Shown in pieces: positions 12,091 to 23,731 of a stretch of DNA of 64,000 nucleotides. The stretch comes from Vitrella brassicaformis. Its lineage: Eukaryota; Sar; Vitrellaceae. Below the pieces are notes generated by a model. The model was not told the origin of the DNA, searched no databases, and worked only from the letters and a program-made list of their open reading frames with translations. The translations under genes and the position numbers were made by a program. Within the stretch, counting starts at the first letter, position 1. Every line of letters starts with the position of its first letter. The DNA is taken from assembly GCA_001179505.1 (NCBI GenBank), contig CDMY01000246.1, positions 82,060 through 146,059 on the forward strand. Reading direction: 5' to 3'.

Positions 12091-14842
12091 TCACGTGCGG
12101 CGCTCGACAACCAGCCCGTCGCCATCGAAGCTGAGCTTGTACGGCCCGCCGCTGAAGTTGAGGGAGGCCTGCTCAGCCAGGAAACGCCGCTCGAAGTCGG
12201 TGCGCACGCCATTCTCGTCTTCAAATTCTACTATGGTCTTCTTGTGACCCTGTCATTAATTCCACCAAGAGGAGAGTGGGCACACACACACCACCCGGCA
12301 GCTGTCTGTGTGTGGTGTGTGTGCGGCGCACCTTGAGCTCGTTGCTGAATGAAGCCACCGAGGCCATCACGCGCAGGTAGAAGGTCTCCAATTCGTCATC
12401 CTCTACACCGCCTACAGCGAGTGGCGAGTGAACACAGACACCACACAGAGATGTCATGTGTGCTGGTTCTCCCATCCCCCCTCACCATGCACGTGGATCG
12501 TCACGTCCTCGATCGGCGGCAGCTTGTCGTTGGTGCGCCGCCCCCACAGACACGGGCTCTGGTGGTCGTCAGCGAATTCATTCGTCAGCGGATTCAGATC
12601 CACCGCGAGGCTCCTCTCCCTCCCCTTGCTGACCAGCGCCGCCTGCAGCCGCTCGAGAAACATCCACACGTCACCAGCCGGCGCGTTCAGCAACTGCCCG
12701 TCCCCATCTGATCCCTTGATGTGTGACAGGTTGGGCATGTGCGAGGCGATCTCGACTGCCCGCTCCTTCTTGGCCTCATCGTCGAGGGCAACGTTCAGCA
12801 GCAGCAGGGTGTGGGCGGCTGGGAATGTGTCGTCAGTGATGACTGCAGGGACGGCCTCGTCGAATCCCCTGTAGGCGACGATGTGGGCTGTCTTGGCGAG
12901 CTCGCCGACGAGCTTCTGGACAGTGGGGGTCCCGGTGCTGCTGCTGCGCGAGAGTATCTCGGCGTCGATCTGCCCATCCCTGTCACACTCACGCATAATT
13001 GGCTGTGACAGCGCCTCGGGATGCGCGACGGCGTCACTGCAGAGAAGCATCAAAAAGACGAGCACATCGGTATACGTCACGTGTACTTGGCCCTGTACTT
13101 GGCCCATTCCCCATCTGACGCGTTCTTACACGAGTTGTGCCGTGTTCTGCAGTCTGTTCCAGTAGCGTCTCCCAGTAGCTTGGTCTATCTCAAGCTCTCG
13201 AAGGGACCGGCTGACGCCCCTCGCCACCAGCACCTCACGCAGTCGGTCGATGTCGGCGGGGCTGCTATCCATCTCGACGCCGCGCAGTGTGCGAAGCGCT
13301 GCGAGCGACTTCCCGTCAGCGGGCAGCGCACTCAGCACACTGGCCGCATCGTCATCGTCCCACCGGAGCTCGAGCACCTCAATGGCCTCAAAGTCGCCCA
13401 CCCATGCCCTCGCACCCTCCACCTCAGCTGAAAGGTCTCGAATGATGAGCGTCTTGACAGCGGGCGTCAGCCACTGGCGGCCCTCGCGAGCCGAAAGGCA
13501 CACGCCGGGTATGTTGTCGACGGTCTTGAGTGCCGGCAGGTGGACGGGGGCGGAGGGGGCGGCGGGCAGGGCAGATGACGGGGGAGGGTAGGGGATGTCG
13601 TTGCGAATGCTGTCGTCGAGCTCGACCTCCTCGAATGACAGCACCTCCAATGTGCCCTCGTCGGCCGACCAGCTGCCATCATCATCTTGCTCTGCCGCGG
13701 CAGCAGCTGTCCCCTCCCCGCCCTCCCTCTCTCGTCGTTTCTTCTCTGCGATTTCCGCCCTGCCGACGGCGTGTCCCTCCACTAATGCCACCTAGGTGCC
13801 GCGACACCAAGCCCATCGCCACTCGGGGTAGCGGCGCCTGATCTCTCGCACGTTGGTCGCCCTCTTGCCCCATCTCTGCGCCACGGCCAGTGGCATGGTC
13901 CCCCACATGCGCCGCGCCTTGTCGTCCTTACAGTCTATGACCAGGTTGGTGTAGTTGGCGGCCGACTGATGGTAGAGGGTCGTGCCGAGGGGCCGGCAGT
14001 GGCGGGCCAGCTCCCATGGCTGCAGGTGGCCGAGCACGTTGGAGAGCTCATCGCGGGACAGACGGAGGCGAGCCTAAGGCCGATACATATGACACACGTG
14101 TGACTGAATGCAAAAGGGATGCTCGTGTGCGTCATCACTCACCGGTCCAATGTTGATGGGCAGCTGGCCACTCTCGTAGATCAAACGATAGGACCTCTCA
14201 GCAGGAGCAGCCTGAACCTCACACGCACACACCACATGCAGCAATCCTCTCTGCATAGAGCCCTCTGTGGTCGTGCAGGTGTACCTGTGGCTGCTCCTCT
14301 ACGGTGTCTACTGGTGCCTCGGCGGGCGGCTCAGCGGCCGTCGCTATGAGGGCATCCACTGCAGTGGCCAGCAGGGGCTCCACTGTCGACAGCTGGGTGG
14401 CGGCAGCGTTGCACTGAGCAGTGAGGAGGGACAAGTGGACACGCAGCTCGCGAGTCGAGGCCTGCATGGACAGCCAGAAAGCAAAACGCATGATTCATCA
14501 GAGAGAGAGGGGCGAGGCGAAGATAAGGATTCACACCACTGTGTCGTTATTCGCAGGCTCCGTCCGCTGCTTGATCTGCGTGAGGTGTTCATTAACCTGA
14601 GAGAGAGGAAGCAGTGGCAGCGGTGAGCGAGTGAGACCATGTATGGCTGCTGTGTTTGGCTGAAATACCTTTGTCTGAAGTTGCATGAGGCGTTTCAGGC
14701 TCTCGCTCGCCAACTGAGCATCCTCCCGAAGCTGCCGCTGCTGCATCAAACGACCAGGCAACACACACAGCAGCCGAAAGGTGAAAGGCGCTGCGTGTGT
14801 TTTAACGCCTGCTTTCATCTTCCTCACCTCGTTTGCATCCAT
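12091..14842 (-). pseudogene. Family copy B: F-box-like repeat-family member with in-frame stop
   Basis: Copy B starts MDANE at 14842 and continues through small exons reading QLREDAQLASESLKRLMQ, VNEHLTQIKQRTEPAN, STRELRVHLSLLTAQCN and ERSYRLIYESGQLPINIG. The large exon (13130-14073) begins ARLRLSRDELSNVLGHLQ. At codon 94 of that exon the tryptophan conserved in the other copies (GTW) is a TAG stop (13792-13794); the frame is otherwise open and phase-correct on both sides. Later exons read VDAVAHPEALSQPIM, GVEDDELETFYLRVMA and a terminal exon ending VVERRT with stop at 12091. A single nonsense change in an otherwise well kept copy suggests recent loss. Readthrough, a truncated product or a sequencing error are the alternatives. 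Confidence 0.75.
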
Positions 14843-15064
14843 TCTGTTGACCGCCGTCAGGGATTAAGGCCCTCCGAGGCCCCTCCTAGGACGCAGAGGC
14901 GACGCCCTGCGATCGAATGACATCTGCCGCCTCTGCCGTCATCACACGAAGGTTTCCCAGCACGGTTGACCTCGTCTGACGCAAGATCTACGGCATTTGA
15001 TGGAAAAAAACGAACGCCCTTTCCAGCTCGCAATTTTGAAGGTGGGTGAGGTGAAATAGCGATA
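14843..15064. promoter_or_regulatory. Divergent 5' region between copy B and the BTB gene
   Basis: 222 bp separate the two start codons. AGCTCGCAATTTT lies at 15025-15037, about 28 bp before the BTB start, next to an A-rich run at 15003-15009. The same core occurs upstream of VPS13 and in the RNA-dependent RNA polymerase/EYA interval. A regulatory role is inferred from recurrence only. Confidence 0.35.
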
Positions 15065-17344
15065 ATGTCGGAGCCTAAGAAGCGGAAGGGGCCGCCTGAT
15101 GGTGACAGTGACGATCAGCTTCCCTTTCGGTCCACTCGGCCAGCCTTTGTCAGCGATGCGCTCCGCTCCATCGCTTGCCACTTCGACGACGCCGGACGGG
15201 CCCTCGCATTCAAGCAACAGGCCCTCGAAGAGATGCAGATCGCCAAACAGCGGCTGTTGAATGATACTGGCTGGCGGGAGGATGCCGCCGGCGACGCCAA
15301 CCAGAAGCTGTACCTGTCAGTGGGCGGCACTCAGCGTGACGTTCCTCGCGGCTGGCTGACCAAGAAGGCCGACAGTCTGCTGGCGTTCATCTTCAGCGGC
15401 CATCTCGACGGGCGGCTGGTTCGCTGCACCGACGGATCCAATCGCATCTTCCTGGACCTTGACGGCGCTATCTTCGACAAGTTCCTGGACGCTCTGGCAA
15501 CATTCGACGGCAGCAGCAGGGCGAGTCAGGCGCAGATCAGAGGTGAGCTCGGTGAGGCGTTCTTCTTCGATGCGCTGCTCAACAATCCCCTCCCCAACGT
15601 CACCCCCTCCCCCGGCCCCCCTCCCTCACACACGGACGCACCAGCTATGCCCCCTCAGATGCTCGAGGCCATGCCGTCAGGCGCCGCCATCATGGAAGAC
15701 ATCAAGTCGGTGTGTGTTGGGTACATGAAGGAGCATGCGGCCATTGACGCGCAGATCGATGACGTCAAGTGTACCATGCGGCAGCTAGAGGATCGCATGA
15801 AGCTGGCTGAGCCCTGGCTGCAGCCGTCGACGGGGGGCGGGGTGGGGGTGGTGAGTCTGAGTGTAGTCGGGATGACGCTTAGCACGACCACGGCCACTGT
15901 AGAGGCGTGTGGCGGAGACGACTCGCCATTCGCAAATCGCTTCAATGGGTGAGTACGGACACGACACATGCTAAGGGCAACACACGTGTGAACGCTTGTT
16001 TGCTCTTGCCTTAGGTCCTCGTTGGACGCCACCTCACCAGCGATTGTCCGCAAGGCCATCAATTTCGCCCGCCAACACCGCCTTGCACCCTCCCAATCCC
16101 TCGCCATCCCCACCTTACAGGGTTCATCGGCCAACGGCACGCTGGAGCTGCGCCGGACACTCGAGATGTTCGGTCTCATCGGGCCGCATGGGCACTGTGT
16201 GCAGCGCATCGCACCGTCAACTCATTTTGGAGGTCCGGGGATGGGGATGTTAGCGGGGCGGGCGGAGCTGAATAGGCTTGTGGGCTGGCTTGAGGAGGAA
16301 TGGAACAAACCTGTAGAGGACATACGGTGCACATACAGGTACGCACGCGGATGTGGATAGGCGGAAGTACGCTGGCAACATGGATGTCTTTGTTCCTCAG
16401 TTGTTCGTCGGCAACCGCGTACGATGGCGCCGCCTTCCTGGCGAGCATCCCAGCACCCGAGGCGGAGAAGGGCTGGGTGAGTATGGCAGACGACAGCAAT
16501 GCAAGCAGGTGGATACACTCGACACATGGTGCATTGCTGTGTCTGGATGTGCAGGTGTTCTTGTTGAAGAAGGGTCAGGAGGTGGTGGGTGCAGCCTGCC
16601 CCTTGGGGCTTAAAAAGGACACGAAATGGCTCCGTGCGGGGTACGTCATCATTTTGTGTGCAGCACGTGAGCACGTGAGCACGTGTGCACTCTTGTGTGT
16701 GTTGGCAATGAGCGCAGGTTGGCCACACCGCGTCAGAGGCGTCGCCGGCGGCGGGACGATGTTAGTAGTGAAGACGATTTTACTATCGTGGATGACGATT
16801 CCGATGAGGACGAGTTCCCTCCAACACCACCACGTGAGCCGATGGTCACAGGTACGAGCCAACGGTCTTCCAGAGGCATATTGGTTGTGGGTGTGGGTGG
16901 CTTGGGCCTGTGTCAGGAGAGCCCGGGGGGCTCCCGGAGGAGCTGATGAAGATCGAGAACGCGGATGAGTGTACCGACTACCACCGCTCTTCGCAGGAGC
17001 CGATTCCCTTCCTCTGCAAGCTGGCCGACCCCGACCACCCCGACACCGTCACAAAGACGACAGGAGACCGATCGAGGGTCGTCGTCAGCAAGAGGGAACC
17101 GATCCTCGGTGACCGAGCGTTGAAGATCAGTGTACTGTCTTTGGGAGAGAAGGCCTTCTTCCACGGTCTCTCTGTGCACCTGACGTTCCCCTTTTACCCT
17201 GGCGTTTGTGCATTCAGTCAGACAGAGAGACCTCTCTTAAGCGGTGCACCAGCCATCCAGGGGTGCAATCAGATTGTGCGTGGAGGGTGGGATTTGGTCG
17301 AGGTGTGGCAGGTGTCCTACATGGGGCAGAGAGCCACGACATAG
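15065..17344 (+). CDS. BTB/POZ (T1-type) domain protein
   Basis: Six phase-consistent exons (15065-15948, 16015-16338, 16401-16476, 16555-16640, 16718-16851, 16917-17344) give about 643 aa. After an N-terminal segment with SEPKKRKG, a T1/BTB fold starts near residue 82 with LYLSVGGTQRDVPRGWLT and continues to FLDLDGAIFDKFLDAL, as in KCTD-type proteins. These proteins oligomerise and often serve as cullin-3 adaptors. A helical segment (EHAAIDAQIDDVKCTMRQLE) follows, then a C-terminal region with AYDGAAFLASIPAPEAEKGW, vaguely like the entry to a TLD-type domain, a basic-acidic stretch (RQRRRRRRDD then DDDSDEDE) and a last exon ending LVEVWQVSYMGQRATT. The C-terminal domain is not confidently identified, and an extra intron within the last exon cannot be excluded. 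Confidence 0.8.
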
Positions 17345-17424
17345 CTATGTTTGGGGGGACGGGACGTACATTCATGATGGACAGACATGTCGCGGGTGTA
17401 CAGTGATGATAATATTACTATCAA

Positions 17425-19249
17425 TCAAAGGCACATGTGTTGTCTTCTCCAGTCTGCCAACCCCTCACACACAGGCCTTAGAGCGTCAGAAGCCTTCTCA
17501 TACACACACATCAGCTCACAAAACGCCCCCGCTTCACTCACACACGGCTCATAAGTCACACCATCTGCCAGGCCCTGTGTCTCCGCCATGGCCGCGCCAG
17601 CCAGCCCAACCAGCGAAGGCTCACAGGGCACCATCACACTCCTGTTGAGAGCGGTGCTGAGTGTCTGGGCGAGAAGAGAAGAGTTGGCGCATCCCCCAAC
17701 CACCACAACCGGCTGAGATGAAGACACATCCACAACCGATGGCATGTACTTCTCGAGGTGTCGAATCAGCCGGGCTGCCTGGAACGCCACGCCCTCGTGG
17801 ACGGCGCGGCAGAGGTCGGCAGGCGAGGTCGATGCCGTCACCCCGATAAACGCGCCGGATGCATTTGGACCTGCCCACACAGACATCAAGAGATACCTCC
17901 ACGGCATCCAAGCAGCGAAAATACCCATGGTTCCGCACTTACAGTTGTCAGGCGATCTCTCCCCCTTGAGGTGCGGCAACCAGAGCACGCCTCCGCCACC
18001 AACTCGACCCTCAGACGCCATAGCCTCCATCCCTTTCCCCACGCCGGCTCCGATCTGCAGGCCCTCCAGCCACTCAAAGTTGCCTCCAGCCGTCAGCATT
18101 GGCGCAGCAAGGACAACACGGGAGGGATCATAGTGATACGCCAACGTGAAGATCCCCTCAGTGGCCGCAGGTGGGGACGAGCCAGGGGGTAGCAGGGTGG
18201 CTGCCCAGCCAGATGTGCCGAGGTAGAGATAGGTGGGACAGACAGACGCCGGCTGTGTGTTGGAGGTGGGGGTGGGGGCGAAGGAGAGGGCGCCGTGGGT
18301 GATGGAGGCGACGTCTCCACCGGCGTGATAGACTTGAGCGCCTCGGATCCATTGCAGCACTCTGTCAGCGCCATCCACATTGGCGACACTCTTCCCTCCC
18401 ACCGTCACAGCGCCAACCACCTCCCCTGCTGCCGCAATCCGAGGCAGCGCCTCAACCAACCCTTCAGCCACACCAGTCCTCAGCAGAACCTCCTTCGCCC
18501 ACAAGGCTTCCCCTCCGGCGTCATTCTGCCCCCTCCACACCTTCTCCATCTCATGAACGCTCAGCAGTCCAGTAGTTGACGCGTTGGTCACGTCCGTCAC
18601 GCACTCGCCCGTCAGCCAGTGGATGAGATAGTCGGCTGCGCCGAGCAGGACTTGTCGGCATTGTCTAGCTGCGTCGGGATGGTGCTTCATGACCCAGAGC
18701 AGCTTTGCGGGGAGGGACGATGGCCCCTTGAAGGATAGCAAGGTGGACGAAAGGTCAGGAGGGATGGATGCCGCCTCGTCGATGGCGCGGCTGTCGCTGT
18801 AGAGCAGGCAGGGAGCGATGGGGAGCAGGCCGAGAGCCGCATCTCCATCTGTGTGGCCGAGCATCATCACTGAACAGAGAGAGGAAAGGACACACACAAT
18901 GAGTGCGCTCATGGCCCTGTTGGGTGTGCCTTGCTGACGTGTTTGCATGAGTCCGCTGACGCAGATCTTGGTCGGCTTGCAGTGCGGCTCTTGTGTCATG
19001 ATGGCATCCAGCCCCTTGACGACCATCTCAGCCCAGCAGCTGGGGTCCACTTCGCCCTGCGCCATCTTTGTCCGGCACGATGGCGGATAGCGCTGCGTGC
19101 TCGTTGCGATGATGGACACTCTCGATGCCTAATCAGCAAGCAAACTGAGGGAGAAGGCAACTGCAAGGAGAGGGGGTCGCGCTGCTTACCTCGTCTGTGT
19201 TTATGAGTGCCACTTTCACGCTCGTCGAGCCAAGATCTACACACAGCAT
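17425..19249 (-). CDS. FGGY-family carbohydrate kinase (xylulokinase-like)
   Basis: Four exons (19190-19249, 18939-19128, 17943-18869, 17425-17870) join in phase to 540 aa, close to the length of animal xylulokinases. The start MLCVDLGSTSVKVALINTDE carries the FGGY N-terminal phosphate-binding loop. GLMQT, LLGAADYLIHWLTGE, NASTTGLL, YLGTSGWAA, and GERSPDNC joined to PNASGAFIGV match the substrate and nucleotide segments of the fold. VVVVGGCANSSLLAQ is the C-terminal adenosine motif. The family phosphorylates sugars such as xylulose, ribulose or glycerol, and the exact substrate is not determined here. The third intron (17871-17942) is 72 nt, a multiple of three, with no in-frame stop, so a naive ORF reads through it. 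It is an intron because splicing restores the GER-PNA-GAF motif. Confidence 0.85.
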
Positions 19250-19351
19250 GATGAGCTCTGACGATGAGGATCAACCGCGGATCTGGAGGAGGAGCTTCTC
19301 GAGCTCGCGTCTGATCCGGGCCGAATTCAGAGCGTGAGAATAGCCGACAGG
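19250..19351. promoter_or_regulatory. Very short divergent 5' region, FGGY kinase / NYN gene
   Basis: Only about 100 bp separate the kinase start (19249, minus) from the best NYN start (19352, plus). AGCTCGC is at 19302-19308. A plus-strand ATG at 19248 overlaps the kinase start codon but opens only a short frame that ends near 19350. A shared bidirectional promoter is the simplest reading. Confidence 0.4.
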
Positions 19352-22075
19352 ATGAGGGACAGGGACAGATCTCTAGAAGACGTCCGGGAGCCCGAGCGCG
19401 TCGAACCCGTCACCACCATCGTCCTCAACTGCTGCAACCTTGGTCAGCTGATGAGATGAGATCCACAGATTTGGATGGATGAGGACGCCCAGTGGTATGG
19501 TGTGTGTATGCGTCTGCCGGTCTGTGCGTCAGGTCGCGACTATGCCTTCTCCAAGTTGAGTGCGAGCCCTCCGCCTACGAATTTCGACTGGAACGGCGTG
19601 CGGAAGGCTTTGGAGTACTACGACAGCCGCAAGAAGAAGGCCAAGATCATGGGCATCGTCACCCACCGCATTCTCAGAGACCACCCTGTGAGGTGCCAGC
19701 CAGATACGATGGATGGATGGATGGATGTGTGAAAAGAATCTGTGTGTGTGTTGTTGTTGTGTTGTGCAGCTGCCGAAGGACCTGCTTCAGAGGAAGTTCA
19801 TTCGTGCCGAGTGGAGCGACGCGCCGACGAGAGATCTGCCGGATGTGGACATGACGAGCACACTGAGGACTGGTGAGGCTCGGTGCGGGAAGACGCACAG
19901 AAAGAAATCCCTCTCGCTCACCGTGTGTTGTGTGTGATCAGCACAGGAGCACGACGCTCAATTCGTGTGCAACGACGAGTACCTCTGCTGGGAGGAAGAC
20001 CCACCCAACGACATCAGGAAGTTCATCATTGGGTCAGCACGCCTCCACACAAACGCACCTCCACACACTCGTGTCGCTATACCGTTTGTTTGTGTGTGTG
20101 CTTGTGCTGCCGACATCTGTCTGATTCATGTCAGCAAGGGTGCGTCCCACCAGGTTCAGTATTTGTTTCTGCCGAGCGGTCACTTCATGCCCAGCCAAAT
20201 CCCGTGGCCTGAGGGGCCGCCCAACCCGCCGCCACACCTGCCCAACAGAACCGCTAGAGGCGCACACACATACCGACAGGTGAGCAGGTGGGGTGGGTGG
20301 CAAGGGTGGTGGAGAGTGGATGGGTGTGTATGTGTGTGTTGTGTGTGTGTTGTGTGTGGTGCAGTGTTTCATGACGCGTGACCGTTTGTCGACCATGCTG
20401 CGCGATGCCCAAGTGAGCCTCAGCAAGGCCGACGAGGAGCAACTTCTGCAGAAACTCAACAACATAGAGGTGAGGCCACCCAGCCACAACCCCTCTACAC
20501 ACACACACACACACACACACATACACACACTGCTGGCACGAGTGTGCTGTGTGCTGTGCGTTGTATGGGTCAGATGGATTTGATGATCGACCCCAACACC
20601 GACCCCCGCCCGACGTTGTCCAAGAACGTGGCCGCCACCGTGTACGAGCGGGCCCTCGAGTCGGGCGTCGGTGATGTAGAACCGGTGGGTTCCTTCAACG
20701 CACCCAACACGACGCCACAGCACACCCCTTTGAATCTGTGTGTTATGTTCGTTGTGTGTGGCAGTTAGAGTGCGTGGCGTTTCTGCTGCACTCGCAGGCC
20801 ATAGTGCAGCACATCTACATGGACGTAAGGACGGACGGATACACAGACATACATATATACGCGCAGCGAGGCAGCCGACAGGCCAAAGGAAGAAATGACG
20901 TGTGGTGTGGTATGGTCCGTGGTCTGCTGTGTGTGTGGTGTGCAGGTGTATGCGGAGGTGACAGTGCGGCTGGCGGAGTACTTCGACTCCAAAATGAGCT
21001 CCAAAAACTTCGCAAAGTATAGGCATTTAGGGAGGGTGGCTCACACGCAGCCATCCATCCATCCATGCATCCATCGGGCATGCACATATGTGTGGTGTGG
21101 TGTGTGTGGTCAGGTTGGTGGTGCGTCAGTGCGAGCAGTGTTTCGAGGAGGAGGGCATCAAGGGCGCCCTCTGCGTTAGCGGAATGAGTACACGCACACA
21201 CACTGACCCACACACAACAGTACAGTACAATGCCACAGACACATCTTCTGTCTGTCTGTTCCTCTCTCTGATCAGACGACCGCAGCACCCCCACGTGTTT
21301 CAACTTCGTCCGACGCCTGCTCGGCACACTCAAACTGCTCGGTCGGGCCGGTGCACACACCACACACAACACATGACACGTGTCCGTCCAGTCCATGGTC
21401 ACTCGTCATTTTCGTCGAATGCATTTCGTCTGTCGCTGCTGAATGAATGTGTTGATTCGTTCGTTCGTTCGTTCAGGTCGTCTGATAGCGAATGGTGTGT
21501 GTCAGCAGCCGTCCGTCGTCTTCGACATCGCCCGGAGCGTCCAGACCGTCGGAGGCGAAAACTGGAAGGCCGAATGGCACCTGGTCCGGGGGATGTGATG
21601 TGCACAGGCAGACAGACAGAGGATGCTCACACGGTGGTGGTGTGTTCTTCTAATTTGCAGGAGGGTTTGTGTGCGTTGCTGGCCTCCGTGACCTCCATGC
21701 TGGCCAAGGACGTACGCAGCGTACAACGACCCTCTTTATCTCGTGTGATTCAGCTGATGTGTGTATGTGTGTGTGGTGTGTGTTTCCCTTGGCAGCCTGT
21801 TCGCGTGAAGGATTTGGACGAGGTCTACAACAAGCTGACGCAGCTGAGCAACAGCATCGACAGGAAGCGCAAACAACACATCAAAGACCTCATCAAAGTC
21901 ACTCACCGACACACACGCGCACCATGATCGATATGCATCTCTGTATGTGTGGGTGCAGGTCGTCCGCGACATCCGTGCCAGCTGCGCCAAGGCCACCCCC
22001 GCGCAGGCGTCCGATAGCCCAGGCGCCTCACCAGCTGCAGCGTCGTCAAGTGCGGCGCGTGTGCCCTCCCAGTGA
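19352..22075 (+). CDS. Regnase/ZC3H12-like NYN-domain protein, one catalytic Asp replaced
   Basis: Fifteen exons in consistent phase give about 485 aa; the exon ending at 21583 uses a weak donor chosen because other donors create stops. The N-terminal 150 residues match the NYN endoribonuclease layout of Regnase-type proteins: a first strand TTIVLNCCNLGRDYAFS, helix FDWNGVRKALEYYDSRKKKA, strand IMGIVTHRILRDHP, AQEHDAQFVCNDEYLCW, and a late VQYLFLPSGHFMPSQIPWP corresponding to the FMPPDDPLG region. In active enzymes the first strand ends IDGSN. Here it reads LNCCN, so the first metal-binding aspartate appears to be Asn. Acidic residues remain at DVDM, EHDAQ and NDE. The C-terminal 330 residues are helical (for example LLQKLNNIE, KNFAK and KLTQLSNSIDRKRKQHIKD) and not recognised. 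It could be a weakened nuclease or an RNA-binding derivative. Confidence 0.7.
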
Positions 22076-22278
22076 CTGACCGACCGAAGCGTCGCTATAG
22101 CATAGTGTAGTCGAATGAATGACTGTATGTAGAGAAGCCCGCCTAGGCCCGCCACACACTGACGGGTGGTTGGTGACCAGTGCTTTCCTGGGTGGCTATG
22201 TGTGTGAATAGGGGAGGGAGAGAGCGGCGCATGTGTGCGAGTGAGTGTGTACGGTCCTTCACGATGGCGTGTGAGTTT

Positions 22279-22309
22279 ACGATTGGCGGAGTTTCTTTGC
22301 GCCAATCGT
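22279..22309. promoter_or_regulatory. Perfect 10-bp hairpin just upstream of the U-box gene
   Basis: ACGATTGGCG (22279-22288) and CGCCAATCGT (22300-22309) are exact reverse complements around an 11-nt loop, ending 7 bp before the ATG at 22317. It could be a symmetric protein-binding site or a 5' UTR stem. Function is not known. Confidence 0.4.
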
Positions 22310-22316
22310 CATCGCA

Positions 22317-23731
22317 ATGTTTTCAGGACTTCATAGCAATGTTTTTGGCCAGGCTCGCCCGTCGCCTCAGCCGCGGGCGCTGCTCGAAGACGCTCTTCTC
22401 TTTGCCCGCGCTGCTCGCAACCCCGCCGCACCTGTGCTTCGTCCCATCCCTGAGGACCTTCCGGCTCCTCCTCGGAGCCCTGCCCGTCCGGCCGCTCCCC
22501 GCCGTGCTCGCAACTCTCCTGTGCCGGTGCGTTTCCCCAGTGTCGACGCCAACCTCATCGCAGTGCTTGACAGAGGTGAGTGACCAACGACACAGACGAT
22601 AACTCGTGACACAAAAATCATCTGTTTGCCTGTCTGGTGGAAACAGTGCCTGACGAGGAGTTTGCCGATGACGTGCCTCGGTGCCCGCTGACGCTCACCG
22701 TGCCGCGGACACCCGTGACCACACCGTCAGGTCACGCAACGAACACCAAACGCTCAAGCAAACGCTCATCTTCTTGTGATTGTCTTCTGTGATGCGCACC
22801 ATTATGCAGGCAACTGCTACGACCTGTCCCCTCTTCGCAAGCACATCCGCACCAACGCTCCCTACGCCAAGTCGCCCATGACGCGACAGCTGCTGCGCGA
22901 AGAGGATCTGCGTCCGGACCGCTCCGCCCTGCACCACATCGAAAGATGCGCCAAGAAGGTAGCTGCCTGCCAGCATACACGCCCACACACACGGAACATC
23001 CGGACGGGCAAGTTTGTTTGTGTGTAGATTTGGGATGACCAGCAGGCGGCGATTCAGCAGGCCAGTGAGAGTGCATCGGCGGCGGCGGCGGCGGCGGCGT
23101 CCTCAAACGCACACGATGACAACGAGACTGACCAGACCAGCAATAGTACGCACGTACCAACAGATGCATCATGGACCTTTGTGTCATGGTGCTGTGGTGC
23201 TGTGCTGTGTTGTGTTGTGTTGTATCGTGTAGGCATGACTCTTGTGAAGGAGCTGTGGGGGCGCTACAAGCATAAGATCACCATGACACACAATGACCTG
23301 ACACCGACACCCAAACTCATCGATGCGGTGAAAACACCATCACAGCACAACACAGCACAACACAACGCATGCCTCTGCGCGCCTCTCCGTCTGTGTGTAT
23401 GCTGTTCAGTTCCTGACCGACAAGCACACAGACACAATGGATGTGCTCGAGTGGCACAAGGAGCAGATCAAGAAGCAGTCCAAGAAACACGTAAGGACCC
23501 CCACACACACCAACACCACATCACACCAATGTGTGTGTCCACTTGTATCAGCTCAAGGAGATTCATGACGTCGTGTCGCATTCTTTCGAGAAGGAGATGG
23601 TCGCGTGGCTCAATAGCTACAGTCGCACAACCCAGCAGGCCGGCTACACCAAACGACGATCCCTCACAGGCTTCCACCCCACACTCATCCGTGATGCTGT
23701 CTCGGCCATTCTCAAGGAGGCGCTCAAGTGA
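22317..23731 (+). CDS. U-box domain protein (putative E3 ubiquitin ligase)
   Basis: Seven phase-consistent exons (22317-22575, 22647-22730, 22810-22958, 23028-23145, 23233-23327, 23410-23490, 23552-23731) give 321 aa. After a Pro/Arg/Ala-rich N-terminus, residues about 95-165 read CPLTLTVPRTPVTTPSGNCY, DLSPLRKHIRTNAPYAKSP, MTRQLLREEDLRPDRSALHH. This is the U-box pattern (CPLT..., PV.TPSG..Y, the helix, SP.TRQ.L...DL.P...L) without RING zinc ligands. U-boxes recruit ubiquitin-loaded E2 enzymes. An alanine run and acidic linker follow, then a helical C-terminal domain (KELWGRYKHKITMTHNDLTP and LKEIHDVVSHSFEKEMVAWL) that I do not recognise. A RAD6-like E2 gene lies 39 kb away, but no functional pairing can be claimed. 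Confidence 0.75.

Noticed and set aside
19248-19350. Alternative NYN start at ATG 19248 or 19251
   Set aside because: Both open frames of about 33 codons that end at a stop near 19350 and do not join the next exon in phase. ATG 19352 does.
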